A stretch of DNA of 64,000 nt from Salminus brasiliensis (taxonomy: Eukaryota; Chordata; Actinopteri; Characiformes; Bryconidae), in contig NC_132891.1 in NCBI RefSeq assembly GCF_030463535.1, positions 9,792,949-9,856,948 on the forward strand, in the 5' to 3' direction. Positions 1 to 16,439 of this stretch are shown piece by piece; the first letter of the stretch is position 1; every line of letters starts with the position of its first letter. The translations under genes and the position numbers were made by a program. Below the pieces are notes generated by a model, which saw nothing but the letters and a program-made list of their open reading frames with translations, did not search any database and had not been told where the DNA came from.

Positions 1-32
1 GTTAGAAACAGATGAAGGTGAAGATTGCAAAC

Positions 33-4697
<4,665 letters not shown>

Positions 4698-5063
4698 CTG
4701 GAACACATGCAGCACACATTATTCAGCATATTATTTTTCTACTAGTGATTATACTGTGCTGGTCAAACTGTCCATCCTGTGCTTAAACAGGCTTCTGTCA
4801 CACGAACGAGCTTTATCTGAGCTCAAATGTCAATGCCTGAGCTCGAGTCTATCCTCCTCCATGAGCAAGAATCATCTAATGGTCCCCTGGGCTGAGCAGA
4901 GTCTGATGTTACTGGAACCAGAGTGGCTCTGTGCATCCTTTAAACCCTTTAAAACAGCAGAATCAATACTACACTTCCAATCTGGTCCTTTGAGATTCAC
5001 ACCATGACCCGCTGAGAGGACTGGGAGGAGGGTGTGTGTTGGAGAGAATAAAAGAAAAAAAAT

Positions 5064-5066
<3 letters not shown>

Positions 5067-5118
<52 letters not shown>
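5067..5118. repeat. (GA)n microsatellite
   Basis: About 26 GA units in the MYT1 5' intron. Confidence 0.97.
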
Positions 5119-5121
<3 letters not shown>

Positions 5122-5337
5122 TAAGTAGAGTAAATAGGGACAATAGAAATGAAGAGAGAAAATTGAGCAGAAGCTTCAGTGAGAGAAAAGAGAAAAGGAG
5201 TTGTAGCACTTCATAGAAAAAAGAAGAACTCAAGGTTCTTTCCTGTGTGATAGCTCTCTTGGTGAAGCACAGAAAGCATGATACTCAAAGCACTCCATAG
5301 CTAAACCATTACACAACACACATGCACACACACTCAC

Positions 5338-5429
5338 TTTGATTCTCCTGCTCCTCTTGTTCTCCCAGCTGCTGACTCTGTCCCCTCTTGTCCACCTCTG
5401 GCTCAGCAGCTGCCCGTGGAACTCATTCT
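5338..5429 (-). other. myt1: Upstream MYT1 exon (5' UTR or N-terminal extension)
   Basis: A 92-bp segment with a good acceptor (TTTCTCCAACAG) and a good donor (CAAA/GTGAGT), 640 bp upstream of the canonical start exon. In one frame it is open throughout (30 codons) and joins in phase to the MYT1 ATG. In another frame an ATG at 5426 opens a 7-codon upstream ORF. It is therefore either 5' UTR or, if joined to the first exon at 11043, coding. No transcript evidence is available. Confidence 0.55.
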
Positions 5430-5582
5430 CTGTTGGAGAAAGGAAAAACAACACAATGTGACTTTACCAACAACTTACAGCACAGCATAATTAGCACAGC
5501 AAACACGCACAACAGAACCGCACCATTTTATCACGGTACAGCATGGCGGGCACACTTCTGCAGGAACAAAAACAGTAACTTT

Positions 5583-5613
5583 GGGGGGTGGTGGTGGGGG
5601 GGGGGGGGGGGGG
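5583..5613. repeat. Poly-G tract with GGTGGT interruptions
   Basis: A run of G broken by a few T, followed at 5661-5715 by AT repeats and TTTG repeats. Four G-runs in close order give it G-quadruplex potential on the plus strand. Confidence 0.9.
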
Positions 5614-5639
5614 TACATTTAGGTAAATTATAGGCATGG

Positions 5640-7218
5640 CCTATGGCCTGCTGGCGAGCCAAAAGTGTTATATATATATAATATATATATTTGTTTGTTT
5701 GTTTTTTGTTTGTTTTACCTTCTATTTTAACCATTCTGTCTTTTTATTTTGTTTTTCATATGATTGGACAGTCATCAAAATATTTCACTGCTTGTAGTAC
5801 CATGTATGACTGAATATGTGACAAATAAACTTTTTACATTAAACATTATGTTGTAATACAAATAATATCTGCATATAAATAATATCACATATTCCCCAAA
5901 CAGGAGGTCAAATACTATATGGATTATAAAAGCATAAATACAGTATAATAATTATGATCGAATACCTTCCTGGTGGACTTGAAATGTTGAAATAAACATC
6001 TAAAATATCTTTGTATATCTGGACAACATTGTTCGCAAATCAACAGTTTGAACTACTGCAGAATAAACCAACTAAATCTAAGCTTTTTGTAAGTTTGATA
6101 CATTTCTGAGAGGAAGGATAGGTAGATATAGACTACACTAATAGCATTAATACATATTATTACCACACCAAAACCTGGAGAGCTGAAATGTAAACAGCAA
6201 CACTGGTAATCAGTGTAACCACTTTTTCTAAACATAGAGCTGTTAATATACAAACTCTGAATTCATGCTCTTATTTACAGCATGACAGTTACTGTCCATA
6301 GCAGCTCCTCATTCAGACAGGTACTCAATAGTGGCAACACATCCTGCTGCAGCGATTGTTGTCTGTAAGTCTGTAAGAGCTGGTAAAAGAGCTGCAGGCC
6401 AGCCTTTGCTAACACTCTGGAGAAACCGACAGCCAACAAAGTCATTCAAAGCGCTTCTGAACACTAACACACGACCCATGATGGTGTGTGCGGAGTGTGT
6501 GTGAGGGTCTTCATTGGCTCTGGTGTGAGTGAACAGCGAGCGATGTGACCCAGCTGTTCCACCCGGCTCTCATTAAAGCCTCTGATTACGTTTCAAGCAG
6601 CACCTGGTGCTCCTACTCTTTCCAGCACACACACACACACACATTCACACACTCACAAAAAGCACAGCACTGCCGTTTTTCACATGAAAACACGTTACAC
6701 TGAAGTAATACATTAATCTCATACATAGAAGAAATGTAAGGGCCAATAAATGTACTGACAAAAGCAATGCGGTAGTAATGCAATGCACTGAATGATGTCT
6801 TTCAGCCAGTCTCTCAGTTTACTGGCTGTTTTGGCGGTAATGGTGTTGAAGCACTGTATTCTATTCAAGTGGAGATGATACATACATGTTCAACTCAAGG
6901 GAAGTCAGTGCAGTTCAGTGTTCAGTGTATAAGGACAGGTTCGACGAATACAGAAACACCTCAGATGAATGAATTATTGATATCGAGTTTCAAGAGCAGT
7001 AAACATGTAAAGGCCGCTACCACTGCAGTTGGCCTATGGAAGTAAGATTGAGAATGCTAATATATGCTAGTATATATAGAATATATAGAATTACTGCTGT
7101 CACTCAAAACCTTGTAACTTTTTGACAGAATGTGAATCTTTACAACAGAAATGCTCCAAAATGTTGGACTACAATGTTTACATTGTTTTACCTATTTTAT
7201 AAGTTGCCATTTTGGAGC

Positions 7219-7252
<34 letters not shown>

Positions 7253-8640
7253 AATATATATACTGTATATATATATATATATATATAAATATGTGTGTGT
7301 ATTCTCAATATATACACAACCAACAATACTGTGTCAATACGTTTTGTCTCATGGGACCTTGGTCTCCAATAAGAGCATCATGATGATGCAGTAACCTCTC
7401 TTTCTCTCTCTCTCTCTCTCTGCTTACAATACCACGCCTTTAAATGACTCCCATCAGGCCAACAACCACCCCCCCCCACCCATCACTGCAAAAGCTGCGT
7501 AATGGTAACCACTCTGTTCCAATCACAAGGACGTGGGACATTTCCACCGGCGCTCATTTTCACCATACTGCCTGTCCACATCATTCTCCAGAGCTAAATG
7601 ACATTTACTGAGTCCACTCACAAAGCTGCACCACAGGACTGAAGGGAAAATAAAGGATATACAGCTAGGCCACATCATCTGGAGACTTTAAGACACAACC
7701 CAGGCCAAAAAGTTGAGCTTTAAAATGCAATGGCAGCAATTTACAAACAAAACAAGAGTCTAAATTAATAATAAGAGTTGCAACTTGACTCTTGGGCTTC
7801 TCTCACTGCATTTCTGAAGCCCAGTTCTCCTACACATACCACAGCCCAGGTCCTTCAAACATGCTGGAACTAACTTCCAAGGCTTCTTCTGCTGTCAGTG
7901 ATGTTGTGACTGCTACAACTTCAGCTGTGAACTAGCCTGGCCTGCGCCTTCATTTCCACATACACGACATTACACACTTCACATCTACCAGAATCAGCGA
8001 CGGATGGATCAGAGATTCGGGCCTATGTGGAAAGTTGATGAGCTTTAATGGAAGAAAACACACGCGATGCTAATATACAGAGCTACCGAAGCAGCTAGTA
8101 GAGTCTATTCTTCATCTAGCCAGTACAAATAGTCCAATAGGTCAGGCTGATTCTAAAAAGAGCATGTAAAACGTGCAGTGGAGAACATTAGCTGGTGCAA
8201 ACGTGCTATTTACAAAGATTAGACAGCCAACCCGGCGCCCATTAGGCGACCATAACGACGGAGAACACACGACGGAGATCCTGGTGATCACCGGCTAACG
8301 CTAGAAACACTCTCCTTACAAAAAATAGCCTCCAAACCACAACGTAAGGCAATACCATTGGTCTTTTGTGCTCCTCTTGGCGACGTATATTTGGGGGGCG
8401 AGATGCTAGCGGCCTCTCGCTCTTTTGTAGCAGGAACTTCAGCTCCGCTCCGCTTCGCCTGCCTTTTTTTGCGTAAAGCCCTTTTGCTGACCGTCAGAAA
8501 CCTTTAAATAATCCGAGCACGGCGCGTCCCAAACCTCCTCATGACGGAAAACAAGGTCCAGTGTGTCCCTTTGCGCCTGAATGTTACCATGTAGACTCAT
8601 CAAAAGGCCATTTCCACACAATAATATCGCTCGGCGAGAA
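5640..8640. other. Intronic DNA of the MYT1 5' region, no gene seen
   Basis: Mostly AT-rich unique sequence without a convincing exon. It contains an (AC)n/(TA)n microsatellite at 7225-7290, a copy of repeat family X at about 7125-7222, and a short CT run at about 7399-7421. CpG-containing sequence increases from about 8220. Confidence 0.6.
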
Positions 8641-8654
8641 TAGTGTTGACTTAC

Positions 8655-8740
8655 CTTTGGCTCACAGGCCCATTGTTCACCCCTCCTCTACCCCAGGCTG
8701 TGACATCATCATAGTAAAATGTACAATACAAGAGGGGATG
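8655..8740 (-). other. Candidate proximal noncoding first exon of MYT1 (5' end undefined)
   Basis: A near-perfect donor, CCAAAG/GTAAGT, occurs on the minus strand at 8655/8654, about 3.2 kb upstream of the 5338-5429 exon. Joined to that exon it carries a stop in the MYT1 frame (TGA just before the donor) and no usable start, so it would be untranslated. A CRE-like TGATGTCA lies at about 8702-8709 on the minus strand. The right limit of the exon is a guess. Confidence 0.35.
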
Positions 8741-8759
8741 GGCTTCTAGTACACCCCCC

Positions 8760-8913
8760 ACCATCCCAACACACACACACGTAGCCTACGTCTCACACAT
8801 GCTCTTTCTAGCCAACCATCATTCGTTAAAAAGGAGAGTACTGTGCATGTAGGCTGTAGTATGTATGTTTAACAGGTAACTGTACACAAACGCAGCTAGC
8901 CAGCCACTACTAC

Positions 8914-8967
<54 letters not shown>

Positions 8968-11040
8968 CACACACACACACACACACACACATCGGGTTAA
9001 AAGCCATTTAAAGCGCCTGTGCACTTTCCCTGCTGTGTTAAACCGTGTCTTCTAGCCGTCAGCTCGAAGTTCAGCACTGTAGACAGCGACCGAGTTCAGC
9101 ACCATGGACAGAACCCCGCCGAGCCCCTGACGATCCGGACGCACCTGCAACGCGCTGTGTTTCTTTATTCGATGTCATGACTAAAATGAGTGATTGTACA
9201 TCCCCTTAAATGAACGACCTGCTTATCTTCATCAGTAAATATGTACATAAACAAACCCCCAGCACTCCACTGTTCATCTGCAGTAGACAGAATTCAACCT
9301 TATGGGATTTTGCTGTGGATACAACACTATATATGGTCCCTTACCCACCCAAGTCAAGATAGTCTCTTATATCTTATATAATCTTATATGCAGTATGCTG
9401 TGCATCTTTAAAGGACTCCTTTTAAAAACAGAACAAGGGAACTACTTTTTCCTGCGCAGGGATACAGCTGATGTGCTGCAGCTAGAGCTAAAATAAGGCA
9501 ACGGGGCCGGACATATAGTCCCCAAATGTTCAGCTTAACCTACTTTCCGGAAACATGAGATAACGCTATAAAATATTGATCATTATTTTTTGCTGTGTTT
9601 AACACTGTAATAGACGAGTCGGCTTGCCTGACACGGGACATCCTCCAGCTCTGATATTTACAGTTATACACGACAGTGCGGCCTGTGAGCAGATTGCTCT
9701 GCCAAGGTCGTCTATATTTTATTAGAAATAAAGCAGGCTACTGATTTTACGTTGCCCCAAGGTTTTTATTTTACTTTTTTATTTGGGTTTAACTGGTTTA
9801 AGAGTTCATTTAGCGACGATATTTACTGTACTTCATAAATGTAACTACTGTGCTCAGTTATATTGTGCATTGACGTTCAACAGCCCAAAAATAAAGCAGA
9901 GGACTGGTGAAAAAATAAGGAACGGATGAAACCCCGAGAGTATATTAATAAAATAAACACAAATCCAGCGTTAAACGATTGATGTGCAGTGGCCCATTTA
10001 ATTCTCTGTACTTTTAACAATAAAAGTCCTCAGGTTATCTCTTTAATTGATTAAGCAATTGTGTTTTATTGTATTTATTAAAATAGCCCATAAAGGGTCT
10101 ATTCAGTAAGGGGTTATTTGAGCAACTTTACTGGTTCTTCTATTTCTCCCAAAATAACAATGTTTAAACTTGTATTATGTAAAACTGTAACTGTACATTT
10201 AAAAAGTGTGTTTTTGCAGTAAAGACGATTAAAGAAATTCCAGGAAAGTGTAAAATCATGTCCGTCACGTGACCCGAGAAAAGTCCTCCAAAGTTTCAAT
10301 ATTTAATGAGAGTGAAGTTCTTCGGTCACCAGCTGGAACTTTGTTCACTCCGGTCCTGCAGCTCTGTGCAGATGGACAGCCTCAGTGCTGCAGCATACAA
10401 TTATCCCCGCGGTCTGTTTCCACGGGACAACAGCAGCGTGTATAAATATTACATACGTGCCAGCTGAGCGAGTGAGGCGACTAGAATCCCCCCCCCCCTC
10501 CTCCTCCTCCCCCTCCTCCTCCTCCTCCTCCCATCAATGGACAGATGGACCTGCCTAAGTCCCTCCCTCCCTCAAACTTTTAACGGGCTTGTACGGCAGC
10601 CTCAAGTCCCCACAGAGTTCAGAGCACAAATCCCTCTGGAAACAAAAGTTTCCTTTGTCTGCAAACTGTCTGGAGGGTCGATTTGAGGCTGGAGAGTTTT
10701 AACGTCCAGCTCGTCTCTGCCAGCATATCAGCCTCACAGCCCACTATAAGCTGAGGACATAGGGGGACTGTAACACTATATTACAGGGTTTTCTAACATA
10801 CATGGTCACCAGTAAGCTGTAAACACCACGGTAAGAGCCACACTGGCCAGAAAAGACGTTAAGGTCCAACAATCGCCCATTAAACAACCTGTTAAACAGC
10901 ATCACAGACTAATTAAGGGCTGATAAACACTGGGAAGCAGTGGGAAATAAAACACTTCACAAAGAAATCACCACAAGTCTCTAAACTATGTCTGAAATCA
11001 GCCCAGCGTGTTCAGAGAAGAAGCATGAAGAGTGGTACTC
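8760..11040. other. 5' region of MYT1, no further exon supported
   Basis: Holds (CT)n at 8917-8963 followed by (AC)n at 8966-8990, and a C/T-rich tract at 10490-10531 (C run then CTC repeats). CpG-rich patches near 9020-9160 and 10370-10460 may be regulatory, but no motif decides this. Confidence 0.5.
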
Positions 11041-11042
11041 AC

Positions 11043-11110
11043 CCAGAAAAACTTTACACAGCTTCATCTTTGCTGTGTCTCTGTTGCTCCACACACAGCT
11101 TTCAAACTCT
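11043..11110 (-). other. Candidate distal first exon of MYT1 with its own ATG
   Basis: On the minus strand a donor TCTGG/GTGAGT ends at 11043. An ATG at 11067, in a good context (A at -3), reads MKLCKVFL plus one base up to that donor. Spliced to 5429-5338 and then 4697, the frame stays open into MSQDTEEKR, for 39 added residues. Paired CCAAT boxes and a GC box lie 50-130 bp upstream in the sense of transcription. The exon's 5' end is not defined, and an in-frame ATG also exists at 11190. This is inference from splice sites only. Confidence 0.4.
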
Positions 11111-11159
11111 ACAACTTCTCTTCTTAATAACAGAGAAAGTATCGGGGAAACTTGGCCCA

Positions 11160-11245
11160 CCGTGGGCGGACCTCTCCTCGAACTTTGCATTCGACCAATC
11201 AGACGCTGCCTGCGTCACGCTCTACCTCCGAAGCCGGCCAATCGG
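11160..11245 (-). promoter_or_regulatory. Probable TATA-less promoter with two CCAAT boxes and a GC box
   Basis: A GC box (GGGCGG) lies at 11164-11169, CCAAT boxes at 11195-11199 and 11238-11242 (43 bp apart, about four helical turns), and a CRE-like TGCGTCAC at 11211-11218. CpG is locally frequent against an AT-rich background. NF-Y pairs of this kind mark TATA-less promoters. The orientation is inferred from the donor at 11043; transcription to the right cannot be excluded. Confidence 0.45.
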
Positions 11246-11578
11246 AGCGGTTCTCAGTTGGAGTGCTCCCCCAACAAAGCCCATTGAGAGCGAGGACAAA
11301 AGAGAGGAGCTGCTCCCTCAGTCAGATGGCAGAGCGGACAACTTCCCCTTTCTTTCATTACAGCCGCCTTTCAGAACTCGAGGGGAAACTTTCTCAAAGT
11401 TTCCTCTGAGCTCCAGATTTCACCAGTTTTACAACCAGCATTTTATTATATATATATATACTTATACAGATATATACAACTTTACATTAACATGAACTTT
11501 ACAGAGCCTTCTTAACTTTGAATGGAAGTGGAAAGTATACATTTTATTCCAATATATTTAAACTGCATTATTGATTAT

Positions 11579-11706
11579 TGGTCATTAAAAAAAGGTGAAC
11601 AGATCCTTTACAGGAAACAAACTTCAGCATAAACATTTCTGCACAATTTCTTTGTATTTTCTGAATTGAACATAAAATAAAACTTACCAATACCTTTTGC
11701 AATATG

Positions 11707-11769
<63 letters not shown>

Positions 11770-11873
11770 TTTTTTGTAATAATTAAATGTAAGGTTTTTT
11801 TTTATTGTGCACTGGTACACACATATATACTCATACTCAGTGCATTTTAAGAGTTTCTTTCTAGTACTTCTAT

Positions 11874-11912
<39 letters not shown>

Positions 11913-13672
11913 TGTGTGTGTGTGCATAAACATACATGAAACTAGGACATAGTGATGGACAAACAAAGGGAATGATTAAGAGACGGGAGACAGGGAGGCA
12001 GATTTTCTAAAATGTCTCTAGTGTGTAAATTCTTAACATCAACTAAGACAACCACAAACTTTTTGCTTAAATGTAACTGCAAGTAACAGCAAAACCATTA
12101 TTGGTCATGAAAAAAAGGTGAACAGATCCTTTACAGGAAACAGGAAACTTCAGCACAAACATTTCTGCACAATTTCTTTGTATTTTCTGAATTGAACATA
12201 AAATAAAACTTACCAATTTTAATACCTTTTGCAATGTTTTCAATTAAGATATTACTGGACAGTAACTCTGCTTCTGTGTCTCTGTGGATACGAGTTTGAC
12301 ACTGTTTGAGTCTGGCAAATTCTTGTTATATTGTGTTAAAATATCATGATGAATGGACCAATAGAAAAGTGATAGAAAATAACTCATGTTTTCACACTGA
12401 CTCTCATTCACATCATCTTTTTGTATCCTTGTTTGCAGATAAATGTATAAATGACTGTAATATTCTTCTCCTGTGCCACTTTACAGCTTTCAAATGAGAA
12501 GTAGGAATTAGGGAGTGAGTTAGGGAGCGCGGGAAGGAGGAAGTGAGTGAAGGAGTGAGGCAGTGCATGAATGAGTGAACTAGTCAGGAAGTGCCTCAGA
12601 AAATGAGTGAATGAATGAGGCAATGCACGAGTCAGCGAATGAAAGATGCAGTGCATAAGTTAGTGAGTCAGTAAAGCAGTGAGACAGTGCACAAGTGAGT
12701 GAGTGAGTGAGTCAGTTAGGCAGAGCTTGAGTCAGTGCTTGAGTGAGTGAGTCAGTCAGTCAGTGGGTGTTTGAGTGAATGAGTCAGTGAGGCAGTTTTT
12801 GAGAGAGTGAGTGAACCAGTCAGTAACTGAGGCAGCGCTTGCGTGAGTGAGCCAGTCAGTCAGTGAGGCAGCACTTGAGTGAGTAAGCCAGTCAGTAACT
12901 GAGGCAGTGCTTGCGTGAGTGAGCCAGTCAGTCAGTGAGGCAGCGCTTGAGTGAGTGAACCAGTTAGTAACTGAGGCAGTGCTTGAGTGAGTGAGCCAGT
13001 CAGTCAGTGAGGCAGCACTTAAAGTGAGTGAGTGAGACAATCAGTGAAGCATTGCTTAGATGAGTAAGTGAGTAAGACAGGGGGATAGACCTTAAGTCAG
13101 TGAGTCAGTGCTTTAGTAAGACAGTCAGTCGATGAAGCAGAGCATGACTAAATGAGTAGGTAAGTGAATGAGGTAGTACCTAAATGAGTGAGTGAGGCAG
13201 TGCATGAGTGAATGGGTGAGTGGGTGAGTGAGTTACAGGCCAGGTCCATGAGTTGCTTTGCATCCAGTAAAACATCATGAAGAGAGAAGTAACTTCACCA
13301 CAGTGTAATATACTCTAATAACTGCTTATTAGCTTCAGTAACATGCTGAAATAAATTATATATATATTAATAATTAAATGTGAGGTTTTTTTAATTGTGC
13401 ACTGGTACATACATATATACTCATACTCACAGTGTATTTTAAGAGTTTCTATCTAGTACTTCTAGCAGTGTGTGTGTGTGTGTGTGTGTGTGCATAAACA
13501 TACATGAAACTAGGACATAGTGATGGACAAACAAAGGGAATGATTAAGAGACTGGAGACAGTTTGATGTTTTAAATTGCAGATTTTCTTAAATGTCTCTA
13601 GTGTGTAAATTCTAAACATCAACTAAGACAACCACAAACTTTTTGCGTTAAACGTAACTGCAAGTAACAGCA
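11579..13672 (+). repeat. Local tandem duplication (A-B unit, about 520 bp) split by a minisatellite in copy 2
   Basis: Segment A (11579-11700) recurs at 12103-12235, and segment B (11781-12085) recurs at 13372-13672, both with a few changes. Order: A, (TA)n, B, A', 1.1 kb with a minisatellite, B'. Simplest reading: one A-B unit was duplicated in tandem, and the second copy gained, or the first lost, the A/B spacer. (TA)n lies at 11707-11764 and (GT)n at 11876-11924 inside copy 1. Confidence 0.85.
12520..13235 (+). repeat. Minisatellite, 36-bp unit arranged as 72-bp dimers
   Basis: Built from GTGAGTGAG, CAGTCAGT and GAGGCAG words. In the regular core the word GCTTG(C/A)GTGAGTGAGCC recurs at 12837, 12909 and 12981, exactly 72 bp apart, and each 72-bp block is two diverged 36-bp halves. 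The flanks are more degenerate. The minus strand is open for 94 codons at 12756-13040 as a 12-residue repeat, a consequence of the 36-bp period. Confidence 0.9.
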
Positions 13673-13844
13673 AACAGCAGTTTTTTGAATTGAGCTAATA
13701 ATTAAGAAGCAGGATGATGTTTCTCCGCCTGTCCATTCAGAGTGACCCTCACATCAAAAGAGCTCTCTATCAATCAGTGAATCAACCAATCAATCAGTCA
13801 ATCAAGCATTCAATGAGATTCCCTTGCAAGCAATACTATTGGAT

Positions 13845-13847
<3 letters not shown>

Positions 13848-13903
<56 letters not shown>

Positions 13904-13907
13904 TCTC
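13848..13907. repeat. (CT)n microsatellite
   Basis: About 25 CT units with one interruption near the right end. Confidence 0.97.
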
Positions 13908-13919
13908 TGAGGCACTGTG

Positions 13920-15290
13920 TTAGGCCCTGTCCATAAGCTAAAATCTGAGCCCCACATGACAGATGGTTCAGCTGATAATGATGCTGAGCCCCCACACACC
14001 CCACCACCACCACCCCACTGTTGCCATAGTGAGAAGGGGGTCTGCGGGATGTATGGAAAGGGCCAGGGGGTGCTTATTAAGGCATCCACACTTAGTGGAC
14101 ACCAGGCCTTAGAGAAAGTGTACAAAGCTTTCAGAGCCTGGTTTACAAAGACGTTTGCAGAAGAAGGTGTGGGGCTGCACGCAGCTGCCCTTCATTGATT
14201 CCTTTGTTTCTACACGTGTAGCTGCAGATCCAAGCATTCAGGTCCCTGCAGGAGGAACACCATCAAACAGATCTCTGTCTTCACTGCACACATTTAAACA
14301 CCTACCAGATTGAATTTGTGCTGTGTAGTCTACCTCCGGGATTTTCTGCATTGTACACTTGCGCAATAAAATACACACACATGTATATGAATGTATATTT
14401 ATATATATATATATATATAAACAAAATCACACACACACACACATGCAAAAGGAATGTGTATTGATTTCATTGGAACTTCTGATTGTATCTTCTTATCAGC
14501 TCAGTCTCAGCAGCTGCTCGGTTCAGATTTACAAACAGGTTTTATCCCTGAGGCCTTTTTCTAACTCTGTGGCTCTAAAAGGTTGGTCAGATTTCTTTTA
14601 GTGTTATTCAAAATGTGTGTGTTTAAATGTTTTACATGAGCGCTCTCCAAGAACACTGTGTGACCATTTTATGAGGACTGGACCAACAGAAATGCCCCAA
14701 AACTACTTGGAATGTTGCCATTTACATCCAGAAAAAGTTATAAATATCATACTTCTATTCTATTATCATAATAATAACTCTGAATTATGTAATTATTATG
14801 CAAATTTAAAAGAAAATTAACTTTAAAAAGTTATGAAAAAAGTTACAGTAAAACACTTGGAGAAATAGTTTGAACCTATAAGAGCTCCTATGTGTCCCAG
14901 ACCCTTTAAACGATGTGGAAAGTTCCACTTTGTCCTTCACTTTAACTCATGAAGACTCAAAAAGTAACACATACTCAACATCCAGGATGCAGTTCACAGG
15001 ACGGAATGAGTGTACATGTGACATTAACATGAAGAATATTGGTTGGTATACTTTTTGCTTCTAAAGTTCTGCTCCAACACATTCAACAACTCTTTTATAA
15101 AATGTCATATATCACACAGACCCAGTTCTGAGCCCATGTCTACATCAAAATGATGACATACGAGTTATGAAACTGCTGTTGTGACATATATGTTACAATA
15201 GGATTTTAACCTTTATAGAATCTCTTTATCACAATAAGAAAAACACTAATAAGCTGCTATGGGTTAAAAACATTCCAATAACTAATATTG
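13920..15290. other. Intergenic, no gene seen
   Basis: Unique sequence with a short (TA)n at 14399-14420 and part of repeat family X at about 14663-14735. Short reading frames here have no recognisable similarity or splice context. Confidence 0.6.
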
Positions 15291-15299
15291 TTTACATGC

Positions 15300-15610
15300 A
15301 TTCTCATGCAAAAGTTTGGGCATCCCTGAACACATTCATTTTGTAAGTATTAAGTTGTCTTTACATTCACAGAAAACACACTTCAGCATATTCTAAAGAA
15401 TTCAAAATTCCTGTTTATTTGCTTCAAAATGTACCCTACATAAATAAATAAATAAATATGTTTTGTGCAGAAATGTGCAAAAATGTTTTAGAAAATCTGT
15501 TACTGAATATATAAAATAGTGCAACAACCTTTAAGTTTGTTGTAGAGGCTTACTATCACTTAAAATCAATAATAGATGTTTTTGACTTTTGCATAAGTTT
15601 GTTTTACATA
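15300..15610. mobile_element. Possible short DNA element with ends of the ATGCAAAAGTTTGGGCATCC type
   Basis: The left end, CATGCAAAAGTTTGGGCATCC at about 15306, is paired with GACTTTTGCATAAG at about 15583-15596 in inverted orientation. It resembles non-autonomous Tc1-like elements of fish. A TAAA tetranucleotide run lies inside. No target-site duplication is certain. Confidence 0.4.
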
Positions 15611-16239
15611 GAAAGGTTTATTGGCAGCATGCACACTTTTTATTAAAATGTTTTTTTTTAAAAAAAAGCTTTTGTTTTAAACTTTTTCTAAAGTTTTCAG
15701 TAACATTTTAAACTAATGTTTACATTTTTATATTTTGTTTTACTTTTTTTTACTTTTGTACGTTTAAAAAAATAAATCTGTCAGAATGTTAAAATACGTA
15801 CAAAATTAATAACAAAGGAAATACAATCATAAAACAAACACTGGACAGTAAAATGAAGAGGGTGCACATTCAGTAATCAAGTAAACTTAAAAAAAATAAA
15901 CAGTGGTGTCCCACCCCTCACACCCAACCCAATCAAGCTCCAACTTAATAACTTTTTGATGAATGTGCTTCCTAGGTGCTAGACAAGCTGGCAGCTGAAC
16001 TCCACAGAATTGTGCTTTCACCAGACTGCAGTCCAGACTGAGAGAGGGGAAGAGGCTCAAACCCACTGAACCTACTCTCTCATTCAGACACACACACACA
16101 CACACAGACGTATACACACACACACACATACAGAGACGCACACTGCCACCATTACAATAACAAAGGCTGCCCACACTTTAGGGCGGAGCTAAGAGGCCGA
16201 TTTCCAGGCCACTGAACGGGAGGCTCCCTTAATGAGCTT

Positions 16240-16266
16240 TGTGTGTGCGTGTGTGTGTGTGTGTGT

Positions 16267-16308
<42 letters not shown>
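16240..16308. repeat. (GT)n microsatellite
   Basis: A long GT tract with few interruptions; shorter AC tracts lie at about 16088-16130. Confidence 0.97.
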
Positions 16309-16312
<4 letters not shown>

Positions 16313-16439
16313 AAGCACTTCTTGGCACAGCTGTCACCCTGGAGGGTGATATCAGGCAAGTGCAGCTAGTCTCTTTATAAGAGCACTGTGAGAAAATAGT
16401 GGGGGAGGGGAGGAGCACAGACAAAGTTAAAGTTTTGAG

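Noticed and set aside
11025-11495. 156-codon plus-strand frame across the CCAAT-box region
   Set aside because: No domain and ends in TA repeats; the minus-strand donor and CCAAT arrangement fit better with a promoter.
12756-13040. 94-codon minus-strand frame with a 12-residue repeat
   Set aside because: Product of the 36-bp minisatellite period.
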